From Ottelia alismoides (lineage: Eukaryota; Streptophyta; Magnoliopsida; Alismatales; Hydrocharitaceae), in contig JAZKJV010002334.1 in NCBI GenBank assembly GCA_037367405.1, forward strand, positions 186,001-250,000: a stretch of DNA of 64,000 bases. Direction: 5' to 3'. A model generated the notes under the pieces. It saw only the letters and a program-made list of their open reading frames with translations. It was not told the DNA's origin and ran no database searches. Each line of letters starts with the position of its first letter. Position 1 is the first letter of the stretch. A program made the position numbers and the translations under genes. Positions 21,207-32,543 of this stretch are shown here, in pieces.

Positions 21207-23909
21207 ATGTCTTTGCAGATCCGCGCCGCGTTCTCCAGATCCCTCCTCCTCCTGCTCCTCCTCCTCCCGATATCCGCCGCCCTCTCCGCCGCCTGCTCCG
21301 CCTCCAACGCCTCCTTCGTCGGATCTGAGTTCGACCTTGCCATGGTCCAGCACCAGCTCCGCGGCGTCGTCCGGATCCTCGATGGCTGCTCCTTCTCCGT
21401 CCGCCGCTTCGACATGCTCCGGGGCTCCGATGGGGTCCGCTGGTGGGGCGCACCCGCCGACGACTTCGTCAATCTCACATCCGGCTTCGTCGTCTCCGAT
21501 CTCCCCCTCAACCGGACCTACCGCAACGACTCCTTCGTCGTCTGCCTCGTCAACGCCTCGTGGAATCGCATCGCCGTCCTTGCCGTCTGGGACCTCGCCA
21601 CCGCCTCCGATTTCGGCCACGTCATCCTCGCCCCTCAAGAACCGTCCGGTTCGCTGTCGCCCGCGCCATCCCCCGCGCCTTCCGCTGCCCCTGGTAAGAG
21701 CAATTACCGTCTCCAGCCTACGACTTTTGACAATTGCCGCGTCCTGTCCCCACGGTATCGCCTGCGGTGGACTCTGAATTATGACTCGGTGGATATCGGG
21801 CTTGAAGCTGCCGTTGCATCGCAGTACTATTTGGCATTTGGATGGGGTGGACTCCATGAATCCTCGCCTTCGATGATGAATGCCGATGTTGCAGTTACCG
21901 GGTTCTCCGAGGAGGGTATGCCGTTTGCTGAGGACTATTTCATATCGGCGTATAAGGATTGCACTCTTAGCAAGGACGGGAAGGTGGAAGGAGTGTGCCC
22001 GGATACGATATATGAAGGCTCCGATCCCATTGGGCTCGTGAATAACACGCGGTTGCTCTATGGGCACCGGCGGGATGGTGTGTCGTTTATCCGGTATCAG
22101 CGTCCTCTCGTGACGAGGGATGAGAAGTATGATGTGCCTGTGAACAAGTCGGATAACATGACGGTCATTTGGGCATTGGGTCAGCTCCGGCCTCCGGATA
22201 GTGTCCGACCGTATTACTTGCCCCTGAAGCATGAAGGGGCCAAGTCAGAGTATTTTGGGTACCTCTCGCTGAACTTGTCGGAGTCAGTGAACGACTGCCT
22301 TGGGCCGTTGGATGCAGAGGATAAGGAGGATCAGGATCTGATCTATGCTGATGCAAAGACGGTCTTGACTGTGACGACGGGGCAGGCATTTCATTATCCC
22401 AATCCACCCAATCCTACTAAGGTTTTATACATTAACAAGAAAGAGGCGCCTGTCCTGCAGGTAGAGAGGGGTGTGCCCGTCAAGTTCTCAGTACAGGCCG
22501 GGCATGGTGTTGCCTTCTACATAACTTCTGACCCGGTGGGCGGGAATGCGACTTCTCGAAACGCAACAGAGATCGTTTATTCAGGTGGTGCGGAGTCCGA
22601 AGGTGTCCCAGCAAGTCCGTACGAGCTGATTTGGCTTCCTGACAGGAAAACTCCCGACCAGGTCTATTACCAGTCAGCATTTGCGGAAAAGATGGGCTGG
22701 AAAATTCAGGTGGTTGATGGTGGTCTCTCGGATATGTATAACAACAGTGTTCGCTTGGATGATCAGCAAGTTAGCTTCTTCTGGACTTTATCGGAGCACT
22801 CAATTTCAATTGCAGCCCGGGGGGAGAAGAAAAGCGGCTATCTTGCTATAGGGTTCGGTAATCAGATGGTGAACAGCTTCGTATACGTCGGTTGGATAGA
22901 CAGTGTTGGACAAGGCCACGTAAATTCATATTGGATCGATGGGAAAGATGCATCCAGCATTCATCCCACTAAGGAAAACCTGACAGATATAAGTTGTGGA
23001 GTAGAAAACGGGATCATTACATTCGAGTTCACGAGGCCTCTGTCGTTTTCTTGCAGCGGAAGGATAGAGTGCAGGAACGTAATCGACCCCACTACGCCAC
23101 TAAGAGTCATTTGGGCCATGGGAGCTGGATGGTCTGAGGACCAATTGAGTGAGAAGAACATGCATTCGATCACAAGTACAAGGCCGGTTCGTGTGTTGCT
23201 AATGCGTGGTTCGGCAGAGGCAGAGCAAGATCTGCGGCCAGTATTAGCTGTTCATGGTTTTATGATGTTTGTCGCTTGGGGGATATTGCTTCCAGGTGGC
23301 ATATTGGCTGCTAGATACCTGAAACATGTGAAAGGTGACGGATGGTACCAGATACATGTCTACTTGCAGTATTCAGGAATAGCAATTATGTTGTTGGGGT
23401 TCCTCTTTGCGGCTGCAGAGCTAAGAGGCTTTTCCATTGGTTCCATACACGTCAAGTTCGGTGTGATCACTATTGGCTTGGCTTGCATTCAGCCTGTGAA
23501 TGCCTACTTAAGACCTACGAAACCGGAAAATGGCGAGGCTGCTTCTCCAAAGAGAGAGGTTTGGGAGTACTTTCATTTTATTACAGGAAGATGTGCTGTT
23601 GTCGCTGGTGTTGCGGCGCTTATAAGCGGGCTGAAACATTTGGAAAACAGATATCATGATGAAAACATCCAAGGTCTCAAATGGGCCTTGGTTATATGGT
23701 TTTCTGTTGGTGCTGTCTTAGTTGTATACCTGGAATACTTGGAAGTAAAACGGAGGAGAATTTACAGGAATTCATTCAGAGGAAACTGGGTATTGGGGAA
23801 CGATGAGGATGATTCTATCGATCTTTTGCCTTCGAATAGAATAGATATTGGACCTGTGAATCATACGACAGAAAGAATGGAAGTCCAGCTTGAGCCTTTG
23901 AGCAGATAG
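21207..23909 (+). CDS. DM13-DOMON-cytochrome b561 membrane protein
   Basis: A single uninterrupted frame of 900 residues. A hydrophobic signal peptide (about 1-30, poly-Leu) precedes a DM13 domain (about 36-145), a Pro/Ala/Ser linker (148-163), a first DOMON domain (about 175-345), a beta-rich middle region (about 380-505), a second DOMON-like domain (about 512-655) and a cytochrome b561 module (about 680-850). The b561 part has five or six membrane helices and His in VHGFMMF, YQIHVYL, SIHVKF and YFHFITGR as likely heme ligands. From family knowledge these proteins carry electrons across the plasma membrane, with ascorbate as usual donor; the closest type I recall is Arabidopsis At5g54830, of similar length and layout. 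The ATG at 21207 gives the signal peptide directly and sits at the GC-rich gene start. No frameshift is seen; it is probably functional. Confidence 0.93.
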   Translation: MSLQIRAAFSRSLLLLLLLLPISAALSAACSASNASFVGSEFDLAMVQHQLRGVVRILDGCSFSVRRFDMLRGSDGVRWWGAPADDFVNLTSGFVVSDLPLNRTYRNDSFVVCLVNASWNRIAVLAVWDLATASDFGHVILAPQEPSGSLSPAPSPAPSAAPGKSNYRLQPTTFDNCRVLSPRYRLRWTLNYDSVDIGLEAAVASQYYLAFGWGGLHESSPSMMNADVAVTGFSEEGMPFAEDYFISAYKDCTLSKDGKVEGVCPDTIYEGSDPIGLVNNTRLLYGHRRDGVSFIRYQRPLVTRDEKYDVPVNKSDNMTVIWALGQLRPPDSVRPYYLPLKHEGAKSEYFGYLSLNLSESVNDCLGPLDAEDKEDQDLIYADAKTVLTVTTGQAFHYPNPPNPTKVLYINKKEAPVLQVERGVPVKFSVQAGHGVAFYITSDPVGGNATSRNATEIVYSGGAESEGVPASPYELIWLPDRKTPDQVYYQSAFAEKMGWKIQVVDGGLSDMYNNSVRLDDQQVSFFWTLSEHSISIAARGEKKSGYLAIGFGNQMVNSFVYVGWIDSVGQGHVNSYWIDGKDASSIHPTKENLTDISCGVENGIITFEFTRPLSFSCSGRIECRNVIDPTTPLRVIWAMGAGWSEDQLSEKNMHSITSTRPVRVLLMRGSAEAEQDLRPVLAVHGFMMFVAWGILLPGGILAARYLKHVKGDGWYQIHVYLQYSGIAIMLLGFLFAAAELRGFSIGSIHVKFGVITIGLACIQPVNAYLRPTKPENGEAASPKREVWEYFHFITGRCAVVAGVAALISGLKHLENRYHDENIQGLKWALVIWFSVGAVLVVYLEYLEVKRRRIYRNSFRGNWVLGNDEDDSIDLLPSNRIDIGPVNHTTERMEVQLEPLSR

Positions 23910-25011
23910 ATATATTTTTCATACCTTACGCAGCGATTCCATACACATTTTTTAAATTTGTAGAGAATGTAATTTCGGGAACATCTGTTCTCATGCCGTT
24001 CAGCAAGAGTATACAGGTGCAGGGATTAGGAGTTGACCTGTGTGATTCGTGGCTGAGATTTATTTTTCTTCTCACGAATCAATTATTGCTTTTTATACTC
24101 TACAGTTTTTTTGTATACTGTATACAACCTTCATAAAGTAAATATAATTTAGCAATATGATGTTTCTTTTGATATTTCATCAATCATATACCTCAGCACT
24201 GCAATTATTTCCCAGATTGATGTGCTTGTTAATGGCAATTTCTATACTAGGATTTGCAAGCAATACATGGCTTCAATTGCATTTTCTCCTTTGTCAAGCT
24301 CCATAAAACTGTTCTTTTAATTTGATGAAATGATGACATTGAGCTGTAGGATGTTAATTTCGAAGTTTAATAGGGTAATTTCTTAATAAATTTTCTCATA
24401 TTTAGTCTAATTTTTACTATTATAATTTTTCTGATATCAGGTGACTTTATTTGAAACAACCATGAGCCAACAATGCCTTTTTGATATGAAAACATTTCTA
24501 GGTAGCTCTTCGAGGCTGAAAATTTAGAGGGTTTGCTGCCTGTGTATATTTCACTATAAATTTGATGAATTAGTTCAAGTCAAATTCTCATAAACCTTTT
24601 TATTTATTTTGTTTAAGGTGGTTAGAAAATGAATTATATTGAACAAATGCTTGGCATTCCTTTTTTTATTGAGAGATGTTCATATGTTGATGGCTATGTG
24701 TTTCATTTTCTGGACTCTTTGTTGTGGATTCTGGATCAGGCACTGATTTTTTCTCCTGTGATTCTAGTTATGCAGGTAAACAATTGTCCATGTTATTGTA
24801 AACATCATTTCCTCTCTAAAAAACATCGTTTCCTCTTATATCACTTTTTTCAGCTCAATTGAAGTGATTTAAGTGTCGAGATCACTTTCATTTGAACTTT
24901 GTAACCTGTCAATTGGCTCTATTTCACCAGGACTTCTTTTTTATTACATGGAGTTTTTATATAGCTGAAAACGATGGAAGTGACAAATGGTGCACTTGTA
25001 TTATATATATA
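23910..25011 (+). other. 3' UTR of the DOMON gene, then intergenic
   Basis: AT-rich sequence after the stop, with several possible polyadenylation words. The small open frame near 24629 looks like chance. No other gene is recognised. The stretch ends in a short TA repeat that is the target site of the next element. Confidence 0.55.
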
Positions 25012-25633
25012 TGTTAAGATGTTTGAGTTATCTTGTCGTTCTTTCTACCTTATTTATGTAATTCATCCATAGAGCTTTTCTCCTATATAAGAGAGCTCTA
25101 GGGTTAGATAATATTATATTCAATTTTTCCCTCAACATGGTATCAGAGCGACGGTCCTAGACCGAAGCCTGTAACCTAACCCTAACTGTTCCCCACCAAG
25201 AATCCCTCCTTCCTCACACCGGCGCCACCTCACCCTCCTCTCGCCGGCACCGCCTTGCCCTCTTCACGCCAACGCCGCCTCAACGTTCCCTCCCCCGCAG
25301 GCCGCTCCTCCACGCGGCTCCTAGCACAACCCTCACCCACGCGTAGGGTGACACCGCTGCCTCTCTAGCGCTGCCACCAGCCCGTGTGCTCTCCGTCTCG
25401 TCCTTGATCTCGACTTGGGTCCTCCTTTGGACTTCTAGGGCGTGACGTGTTCATCTAAAAACATCCTCACCACCAAAAGGCATCATTGAAGAATGGAAGA
25501 GGTTGTGGTATAAGTCTACACCCACAACTATTTTCACTTGTGCTTGTGTAGACACAAGTCTTGTTTGTTCCAAGTCCCAGTCTTGGTAATTGTCATCATT
25601 ATAGTTGATAACAAAGTAGATGGCTCATCCATG

Positions 25634-26340
25634 GGGGGCTTCAAAGGTCCAACCCCAATCGTCAAAATGGATGGCACAGACTATGAACTGTGGGCCATGC
25701 AGTTCATGAGTCTGATGCAATGCAATGGGAAGAAGCACATCCTCACGATGGAGGAACCAAGTGACAAGACTGGGATAAACATCTCATGGGAGGCAGATGT
25801 TGCTTACACATGAGTATGACTATCTAGGACCGTGTCTTCTGAGATAGCTAATGATATTCTGAGCCAGCCAACGATGAAGGCTATGTGGGACATTCTCACA
25901 TCCACATACTCAACAACGAAGAATGAGTCGAAGATATTACAGCTCCAGCACGATATCTTCACATCCAAACAGAATGATCGTCCCCTTCATACCTTCTATA
26001 CTTCCTTGAGGGGTATGTTTGAGAAGCTACATGGTTACATTCCCTTGACTGCTACGCCTGAGCAGCTCAAGGCATACAGAGATTTTGTGATGACTGGAAT
26101 CTTTCTAGCAGCTCTTGATTCTGAGTATGATGTTGCTCGTGCCCAGATCCTTATCGACGCTAGTATACCTGCAATGGAGGAGGCATATTGCAGACCGAGT
26201 AGACTATCTATATCCTCAGGAGGTACTCTGCAGTCCCAAACATCTTCAACTATGGCTGCCTCTCGTGGTAGGGGAAGACATTTACCATATCGTGGTAGAG
26301 GGAGCTCTAGCCGTGGTAGAGGAGGGGGTGGTTGACCCCG
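25634..26340 (+). pseudogene. Copia-2 gag
   Basis: Words typical of Copia gag: GTDYELWAMQFMSLMQ, MWDILTSTYSTTKNESKILQLQHDI, FTSKQNDRPLHTFYTSLRGMFEKL and a Gly/Arg-rich end near 26330. Two in-frame TGA stops at about 25811-25820 and a stop at 26335 break it. Later frames are shifted relative to this one. Confidence 0.82.
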
Positions 26341-26622
26341 TTAGCCGTGCTGCTACTACCATAGATCCGGCCACTCTGAGGATACATGCTATTCTAAGCA
26401 TGGGTTTCCTACTTCAGATCGGGTTGCAGAACAGACACAACCAGTTGGATGTCCTTCACCCGCTCCTGATCAGAGATTTGATGAGCTTGTTGCTCGACTC
26501 AGGAAAATTATGGCCATTACCGATTCGACTACGTCTACTTCAAGATCTTCAGAAGTGGCTGCCTCAGCTTCAGCGTCTACGTCAGATACAGTGTATGCGT
26601 TCACTACTTGTTATAGGCAGAC

Positions 26623-27890
26623 TTGTCAGAGTGGATAATGGATTCATGTGCATCACATCATCTCTGTGGTGACAGAGGTCAGTTTAGTATTTTTAGTCCT
26701 CCCCAGCCTGGACGATCAATTGTGATAGCAGATGGTACACACTCCCCCATTACTGGTCAGAAGGAGGTGCAGTTGACTCCTACCTTGAGGCTTCCTAATA
26801 TTCTCCATGCTCCTGAATTTTCTATGAATTTATTGTCAATTAATCAAATCACCAAAGATTTACATTGTCGTGCCATATTTGATCCATCTGCTCTTGTGTT
26901 TCAGGATATACTTACGGGCAGAGTGATTGGAACTGGACGTGAGTAAGGGGGCCTTTACCGACTTGTGCAGTCTCCGTATGCTGGTGCCTCATCCGCTCTA
27001 CGTACAAGGTCTGTTTCTCCGTATATGTGGCATCTGCGATTTGGTCACCTTCCTCTGCAGAAGCTGGTTCATGTTCTTCGACAGATTTCTCCTCGCTCCA
27101 CTTTCCAGTGCGAGGCCTGCCAGTTTGGGAAGCATCATCGGTCCTCTTTTCATCATGGTCCGAGTGGTCATAATTTGGTTGAGTTGTTTCATTTCGATAT
27201 TTGGGGTCCTAGTCGTGTCCCAGATCATCAGGGGCACAGATTTTATCTTGTTGATGTTGATGAGTTTTCTAGGTTATCTTGGGTTTTCCTTCTTAAAAGC
27301 AAGTCTGATGCTGGTCATGTTATTCAGTCCTTTATTAATGAAGTGAAGAATATTTTTTCTGCCAGAATCAAGTACATACGATCTGATCCCTAGAAGTCTG
27401 CAGTACTCAACTTTCTCAATTTCTTAAGTCTCATGGCATTGTGCATCAGACATCGTGTCCATATTCCTCCCAACTAAATGGGGTGGCTGAAAGAAAACAC
27501 CACAATCTTTTGGATGTTACAAGAACCCTCTTGATTCAGAGCCGTGCTCCTCATTCCTATTGAGGAGATGTGGTTCTAACTGCTTGTTATCTTGTAAATC
27601 GTATGCCTTCTTTGGTGTTAGGGAAAAGATCCATTTCTTGATTGTCTTTCCCAAGAAAGATCTTTTCTCGCTTATGCCTCATGTCTTTGGAGTTTGGATA
27701 TGTTGCGTTTGTTCATCAACGCTCTCCTGGTGTTGACAAGCTTTCTCTAAGGTCTGTCAAATGTGTTTTTGTTGGATATTCCAAAACCCCAAAAGGGTAT
27801 CGCTGTTTTGATCCGGTTCGACGAAGGTACTATGTCAGTGCTGATGTCACCTTCTTTGAGTCTTATGTATTTTTCTCCCACAGGTGACAG
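26623..27890 (+). pseudogene. Copia-2 protease remnant and integrase
   Basis: WIMDSCASHHLC at about 26634 is the protease site with Gly changed to Cys. GAG-pre-integrase follows (MWHLRFGHLPLQKL, CEACQFGKHHR), then the integrase core (LFHFDIWGPSRV, DVDEFSRLSWVF, IKYIRSDP). The remaining integrase is spread over two further frames up to SVKCVFVGYSKTPKGYRCFDP (about 27755-27830). At least two frameshifts are needed. Confidence 0.83.
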
Positions 27891-28189
27891 GATTGCTCCT
27901 TCAGAGGATGGAGAAGATATCTATATAACTCCTCCTCCGTCATTGCCATGTTCTACTCTCTTCCCGTCACCACCACCACCACCACCACCACCGTCTCCTA
28001 CTTTCTTTCCTCAGGTCTACCGACGATGGCCTCCTGCTCATGTGCTTCCTTCATCATCCAGCACGCCTGAGGTATGTCCTGAACATTTGAGTTCTTCTAA
28101 TGGCACGAGTGACTTGCATGCACAGATTGAGGTACAGGATGCAGATACTATCTCCACTACTCATGCTGATGTTCTAGATGTCCCTATTG

Positions 28190-29790
28190 TACTTCGGAGG
28201 CAGAAGCGTGCACGTACGATGAACCCCAAATATGGGGTGGACTTTGATTCTCATGTATCCTTGGAGCGTCTGTCCAAGGAGTTTCAGCACTTTGTTGTGA
28301 GCTTGTCAGTTGTACATATACCACGGTCGTATCAGGAGGCCCTGCAGAGCAGTTAGTGGCGTCTAGTTATGGAGGATGAGATGATGGCATTACGATCGCG
28401 AGGTACGTGGAGTGTCGTGAACCCTCCACCAGGTGCGTCTGTTGTTGGTAGCAAATGGGTTTTTACAGTGAAGCAGCGTGCTGATGGTACAATGGACCGC
28501 TACAAGGTCAGATTTGTTGCTCGTTGGTTCACCGGACGTATGGGGTGGACTATCATGACACGTTTTCTCTTGTGGCACGTCATTCTACCTTACGAATTCT
28601 TATTACTGTTGCTGTGGTTCGTGATTGGCCACTTTTCCAGTTAGATGTGAAGAATGCTTTCTTGTATGGTGATTTACAGGAAGAGGTCTACATGCAACAA
28701 CCACATGGGTTCGCTGCTGAGGGGGAGTCCAGTATGGTGTGCCGTCTTCATAAGGCTATATATGGCCTTAAGCAATGTCCGAGGGCTTGGTTTTAGAAGC
28801 TCTCAGAATTGATTGAACAGAAGGGGTTTGTCAGATCTACTGCTGATCATACTCTCTTTGTCAAGAGAGACCATTGAGGTATTGTAGTCATCTTGGTTTA
28901 TGTTGATGACATAGTTATCACTGGCAGTGATGCACATGGAATTCAAGCAGCTAAGGATTTCCTTGGATATCAGTTTGTTACCAAGGATCTGGGTACGCTT
29001 CGCTACTTCCTTGGATTGGCATTTGCAAAATCAACATGGTATGGTTATGACATAAAGGAAGTATGTTACTGATCTTCTATCTAAGACAGGAATGACAGGA
29101 TGTAGACCGGCTACTACCTCGATGGATCCTAGTGTGAAGCTTCATGATGACGGATCTGAAGAGGTGGACAAGAGACACTATAGAGAACTAGAAGGGAAGT
29201 TATTGTATGTTACTATTACTAGACCTGATATATCTTTTGCTTTGAGTATAGTAAGTCAATTCATGGAGCAACCCAGGAAAGCACACATGGATGCAATATT
29301 CATGATTCTGAGATACTTGAAGTCATCTCCAGGTGCAGGCAAGTCTTTTGTTTTAGAAGAGATATGTCTCTCTCAGTTACAGGGTGTGCAGACGCTGATT
29401 ATGTTGGATGTCCTAATGATAGGAAGTCTACTTCATGCTTTATTGTGCTTGTTGGCAGCTCACTAGTCTCATGGAAAAGTAAGAAACAAACTGTTGTTGC
29501 TCGATCCAGTGCAAAATCAGAATATAGGGCAATGGCCCAAGGTTGTACTGAGATGATGTGGGTCAAATCGGTCCTAACCGATTTAATGATTGAAGTACCT
29601 CTTCCTATGCCGCTCAAATGTGATAATCATGCAGCTTTGTTTATAGCTAATAATCCAGCGTTTCATGAAAAGACAAAGGACATCGAGGTAGACTGTCACT
29701 ACACTCGTGATTTGATCCAAAAAGGGGCTTATTTCAACATCTTACGTTGCATCAAGAGACTAGATTGCAGACATGTTTACTAAGGCTCTG
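28190..29790 (+). pseudogene. Copia-2 reverse transcriptase and RNase H
   Basis: RT words are GSKWVFTVKQRADGTMDRYKVRFVA, FQLDVKNAFLYGDLQEEVYMQQP, YGLKQCPRAWF, and VYVDDIVITGSD near 28900. RNase H words are VTITRPDISFALSIVSQFM, CADADYVGCPNDRKSTS and ARSSAKSEYRAMAQG, up to about 29780. Frames change several times (near 28540, 28640, 28800, 29090, 29360). It is clearly inactive. Confidence 0.86.
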
Positions 29791-29980
29791 GCTAAGCTGA
29801 GCATGATAGATATCTATGCTCCAGCTTGAGAGGGAGTGTTAAGATGTTTGAGTTATCTTGTCGTTCTTTCTACCTTATTTATTTCTATTATCCGGTCTAT
29901 GTAATTTACCCATAGAGTTGTTCTCCTATATAAGAGAGCTCTAGGATTAGATAATATTCTATTCAGTTTTTCCCTCAACA

Positions 29981-32543
29981 ATATATATATATATATATTA
30001 TTTAGTAGTCAAATGTGGATGACTACTCATCTTGAATAGTCAAATGTGGATGGCTAGTCATCAGATGTGGATGGTAGACGTTGTTGTAACATTTCCTGTT
30101 GCATCCTTTTTCCTCACTTCGTTTAATAATTTACATTGATTTCTTTTAAATATGAGTCAAACTCACTCTGATTTGATATATGGAACACGCCAATTTGTAC
30201 AATTTTATCAGGACCATTTTATTACCTTAGGCTTTTTATAAGGAAAATTATGAAGGGACAAACATGCACTTTTCTTTTTGTTATTTACTAGTTAAACGTG
30301 GTTGAGTACTTATCTTCATTGGTCCTCCTCCGACTTTCTTTTTTTTTTTTGAAAAAAGTAGAGACGTCCTATTTGTATAAATGATGTTTCTATTTTCTTT
30401 GATTTCCCTTTCCCCTCTGTCAATCGGTCATACTGTAAATCAGCAAATTCAAAAGAACAGTGGGTTGGATCTTGCTGCATATTGAATGTTGGAAATTGTT
30501 GGAGTTTGATCCATATCCACTCAAGGGTGTCCATGTGATCTTGAGCCACTTCTAACGGCGATCCAGTGCCATTTCCTTGGCAGCTTCCGCTGCCGCAACA
30601 CTGCTCCTATCAATAACCCTACAATTCTTTGTCATCTCCTTAGTGACCCCGTCGTTCCAGGGGCCTCATGTTGCACCTTTGAGTCATGATATAGACATGT
30701 TTGACCTCATTTGCATATTTTATTTTGCAGTTCTACCGCATGAGAAGATGTTTGGAGATCTGGAGTCAGATGAGACCAACTATGTCAGATGACAACGTAT
30801 CAACTTGATGTCAGTTAAAGGACCGAGGAAGCTTCAAATTCTCATGTTGTCTATTCCCGGGTAAGGTGGCTTGAATTGTCAGCAATATTTCCCGTTAGGA
30901 CTTCTAGTTCTGTCGCACTCATATCTTTGAACATGTTTACTATGGTACTATAGACTCTAATCATAATCTGTAGTAGAGTGGAATAACCATAATGCATCGA
31001 GAACATGTTTATTGCTTCCGTTGAGAGAGGTTGATGGTTTTCAGATGTAAGCTGAAGTAGTGCAAAAAATAAGCGAAAAAGGAATAGAAGTCAATAGTCA
31101 AATAGAAAAATTGGGGTTTTCTACGAAATGGTTCATTTTATTTGCAGGACTTCATCCTGTTCCTTCCAGAAATTCTATCAATTGAAAATTTTGATTGAAA
31201 TTTATCAATCGAAAAAATGAACAGAATTTTTTTGTCACGAGAAAAAACTTGCCGCCCTTATTGGTGGTCAATAGGGAACCCGACTCTGTTTTAATTACTC
31301 TTAGACCTAAAGCCATTGCTTTTGATGATTTAATAACCGATACTAACCCAACTCCTTGTCAAGAATTGTTGCTGATATGCTATATGCTGAATCTCTTCTA
31401 GAAGTTAGCTACGACACTCTAAGATTGAAGCAAACAAACCTTGTCATTACTGTTTGGCAATATGATCAAGACAGGATCTTTGCTATGCAATAATATGTGT
31501 AGTTCTATAGCAACCCAACATTTTGAATGCTCAATCCATCTTTCTTTTTTCAATTCTATGCTAAAAATTTTGACACTCATAGATTGGATCGATGAACGAC
31601 ATGGTTTTAAATCGCTCGTTTGTCCATGATTTGCTTGGAGGAAAGGATATGATCACATGTTTTCATGATAAATATAATATGGCACTGACAAATCTTAATT
31701 GTTGTTAAGCTCGATCTGTTTCAATGATAGTTTATACCGTTCAATGATAGTTACTCTTAGATGTTTACTCTTAATGTACACCTGAAACTCTTGCTGCAGT
31801 AAGATTGTGTGAAACTGGATTTATCTACACCAGTAAACTGAATTTGATAGATGTTCGGATTTATCTGTCATTGGACTTAATACTACTAAGTTTGGTCGAT
31901 TGACGAAGCAAAGTCTTGCATCACTAAGACATGCATAATAAACTGTCTTGATAGACAAAACTTAAATAATTTTTTTCTGTCAACAATCCCTTATAAGTTG
32001 CATTTGAAGCTTTCATTCCAAAATATTTTTATTTTTTTTTGCTAATGGCAGCTGATATGTTGTGCCTTGAGGTCTGCTTTGTTCTAACATTATTCTTAGT
32101 TTTATTATATTGGGATGGAAGGCATGTGGTAAATATCCGATCTTTCTTGATTAGAATGTACTCACAGAAGCCCATTGACTTCTCCCAGGTTGTGTGAAGC
32201 GAAAGAACCATAAAGCTGTTGCGAAGAAGATGATTGGTGGAGATCCATGCAACTATTTCACAGAAAGTACATTGATTATTTCATTGGCATGAAGTTGCTA
32301 TGAAGGACTAACAGAAAGCACATTGACTATTTATCTAGGATTTTAAACTTTGAACAACTCCTCTATGTTGAAGTTTTGTTTGATTGTCAACTTTGTGTCG
32401 TTGTCTTGAGATTCAATGTTATATGATTAAGGGATATATTTTTGAATAGTTTTACTTATTTTGGATGTTATCAAAATCCACTTTGTGTTGTAAACGGAGG
32501 TTTGACTATGGTTGCTTCTATTGTTGGTTTTATTAATGGATAT
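29981..32543. other. Intergenic, no assignable gene
   Basis: After a short AT repeat (29981-29999) comes a set of diverged repeats of CAAATGTGGATG(A/G)CTA (30008-30080). AT-rich sequence follows. Two spots look faintly coding: minus-strand 30549-30650 (VAAAEAAKEMALDRR) and plus-strand 30728-30865 (LPHEKMFGDLESDETNYVR, a stop, then QRINLMSVKGPRKLQ). I do not recognise either, and neither is called a gene. Confidence 0.45.

Larger units (their letters stand above)
25012..29980 (+). mobile_element. Copia-2: short-LTR Ty1/Copia retrotransposon, decayed
   Basis: The LTR at 25012-25137 (126 bp) pairs with 29837-29980 (144 bp; the left copy lacks about 18 bp). Both begin TGTTAAGATG and end CTCAACA, with a TATA-like CCTATATAAGAG. 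The target duplication is ATATA (25007-25011, 29981-29985), inside a TA repeat. The primer site TGGTATCAGAGC for initiator tRNA-Met is at 25138-25149. A purine-rich GAGAGGGAG lies before the 3' LTR. The interior holds gag to RNase H in Copia order with many breaks. The very short LTRs suggest an Ale/Retrofit-type lineage (inferred). Confidence 0.92.

Noticed and set aside
21198..22232. A 344-codon minus-strand frame opposite the DOMON gene
   Set aside because: It is the shadow of the GC-rich coding strand. The plus strand has clear signal peptide, DOMON and b561 features.
25001..29999. Microsatellite TA tracts as a separate feature
   Set aside because: They are the target site of Copia-2 and its duplication, so no separate meaning is claimed.
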